From Sitta carolinensis (Eukaryota; Chordata; Aves; Passeriformes; Sittidae): 64,000 nucleotides of DNA. Where the stretch lies: positions 21,694,370 through 21,758,369 of the forward strand of contig JAVUNC010000006.1 in the NCBI GenBank assembly GCA_032173965.1, in the 5' to 3' direction. Positions 63,163 to 64,000 of this stretch are shown one piece after another (position 1 is the stretch's first letter; the number at the start of each line of letters is the position of its first letter). The notes below the pieces were generated by a model. The model had not been told where the DNA came from. It did no database searches and saw only the letters and a program-made list of their open reading frames with translations. The position numbers and the translations under genes were made by a program.

Positions 63163-63338
63163 GTGGAGCGGTTCTGGCTGCAGAGCAGTGCTGTGGTGGC
63201 CGTGCTGGCAGGGCTGGGGCTGGCCACACTGGCCAGCCTTGGCAAGAGCACTGTGCTGGAGGGCACCCTGCTGCGCCCATGCCTGGAGTGGCTTCCTGCT
63301 CTTGCCCTCGTTGCTTCTCAGCTTCGGGCGAATTACAG
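63163..63338 (+). CDS. TMEM260: TMEM260 exon 10 (last exon in the window)
   Basis: Acceptor ctctctgccag, donor ag|gtgagg; 58 codons (355-412) plus two bases of codon 413. It begins [21 protein letters not shown], close to human [21 protein letters not shown], followed by a loop rich in Gly, Leu and Arg and the hydrophobic end LPALALVASQLRANY. The part after residue 375 diverges from human and is GC-rich. The acceptor lies at the edge of a CR1 fragment. The next exon is not in the window. Confidence 0.95.
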
Positions 63339-64000
63339 GTGAGGAGTTCCCTTGGTGCTGCCTGGCAGGGGGAGCTGGGATGCTCCTGGGGCTTCTGGGA
63401 ATGAGAAAGGTGCTTTTCACACCCCACCTAAGCTTGCATGGTCACAGCCTGCAGGACTCCCTTTGATCTCCCTCAGAGTCACCAACTCCAGGCTGTAAAT
63501 GGGGGTCTCACAGAGGTTAAGTGTAGCCTGGTTTCAGGCCTCTGATTTTCTAAAGTTTTTGTTTTCTGATGTTTTGGTTTTCTGAAATTCCTTCCCAGGG
63601 AAAGAACATGAATACCAGGAATGTTGTTATAACAATATCTATGTTGTACATTCCTCCTGGGAGGAGGGATCTCTCTTGATGTCCCTCTGGTTTGACCAGT
63701 GTGGGTGAAGAGGTTTCTCTTTCTCTCACCAATCAAATTGGTCTGTGGAAAATTGTATATAAGGGAGAATGATCCCTGACAAAGACTTTTACACAGCCTT
63801 TGAGAAAAATTACAAAAGGAGTCCGTGTTGTGTGTTATCCCACAGTGACAGTTGAAGGATAAAAACTCTGTAGATACATAAGCTTCTAAAAATATCTTGT
63901 AGATCTGTGCTTTTTCTCCTAAGGAGGTTTGCAGAATTCATGTGGCCTGAACTTCTCTTGCTTTCCTTCAGGCTGCCTTGTGCCCTGAAGTTTTTTCTGA
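63339..64000 (+). other. TMEM260: TMEM260 intron 10 (partial)
   Basis: Contains the LTR at 63522-63844. The next TMEM260 exon (human sequence after 'SNYS') is not present before the window ends. Confidence 0.8.
63522..63844 (+). mobile_element. LTR, plus strand, in intron 10
   Basis: Starts TGTAG and ends CCACA. It has CCAAT at 63729-63733 with an inverted ATTGG at 63737-63741, then TATATAAG at 63756-63763, so the core promoter signals are intact and face the same way as TMEM260. It is related block by block to 3994-4327 on the minus strand. No internal retroviral sequence and no clear target duplication. Confidence 0.75.

Noticed and set aside
63339..64000. Search for TMEM260 exon 11
   Set aside because: No frame matches the human sequence after the exon 10 boundary; the rest of the gene is outside the window.

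Overview
This is a bird genome, on the evidence of about twenty fragments of CR1 LINEs, many ending in the typical 3' tail (a 'ccttccaaccca' core followed by repeats of the ATTCTATG type), several retroviral-type long terminal repeats (LTRs) and short, clean GT-AG introns. A songbird is plausible because of the number and style of the LTRs, but I cannot prove the order. One protein-coding gene can be supported: TMEM260, on the + strand. It encodes a multi-pass ER membrane O-mannosyltransferase that modifies IPT domains of plexins and of the MET/RON receptors. From memory, amniotes place TMEM260 between PELI2 (upstream) and OTX2 (downstream). No exon of either gene is seen here.

Layout. Positions 1-36,400 are intergenic. 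They hold CR1 fragments on both strands, a 1.46-kb 12-bp minisatellite (1820-3279), an LTR element with a second LTR nested in it (3630-5026), a 1.28-kb solo LTR with a 4-bp target duplication (28271-29550), a further LTR (about 34890-35301), and several unique AT-rich stretches that look like conserved non-coding DNA. Positions 36,440-37,090 are a CpG island carrying the TMEM260 promoter and exon 1. From 36,852 to the right edge the window holds TMEM260 exons 1-10 and introns 1-9, with part of intron 10.

The ten exons give a continuous frame of 412 codons plus two bases. All junctions agree in phase and all use GT-AG. The encoded protein aligns along its length with human TMEM260 as I remember it (707 residues), so roughly the N-terminal 58% is here and the rest lies beyond the right edge. 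Intron 1 carries a 0.7-kb tandem repeat, intron 2 a G-rich minisatellite just before exon 3, and intron 3 (12.3 kb) the best non-coding candidates. Intron 9 is about half CR1, and the CR1 runs up to the exon 10 acceptor. Intron 10 contains a sense-oriented LTR related to the one nested at 3994-4327.

I see no tRNA, rRNA, CRISPR array or operon, and no evidence of a new multi-gene system. The most unusual signals are the minisatellite that stays open in several frames, the nested LTRs, the CR1 at a splice acceptor, a hairpin in the TMEM260 promoter region, a triple TAATC-type motif at 18252-18300, and two coding-like minus-strand frames at 35965-36315 and 32937-33272. None of these could be tested without alignments or transcript data.
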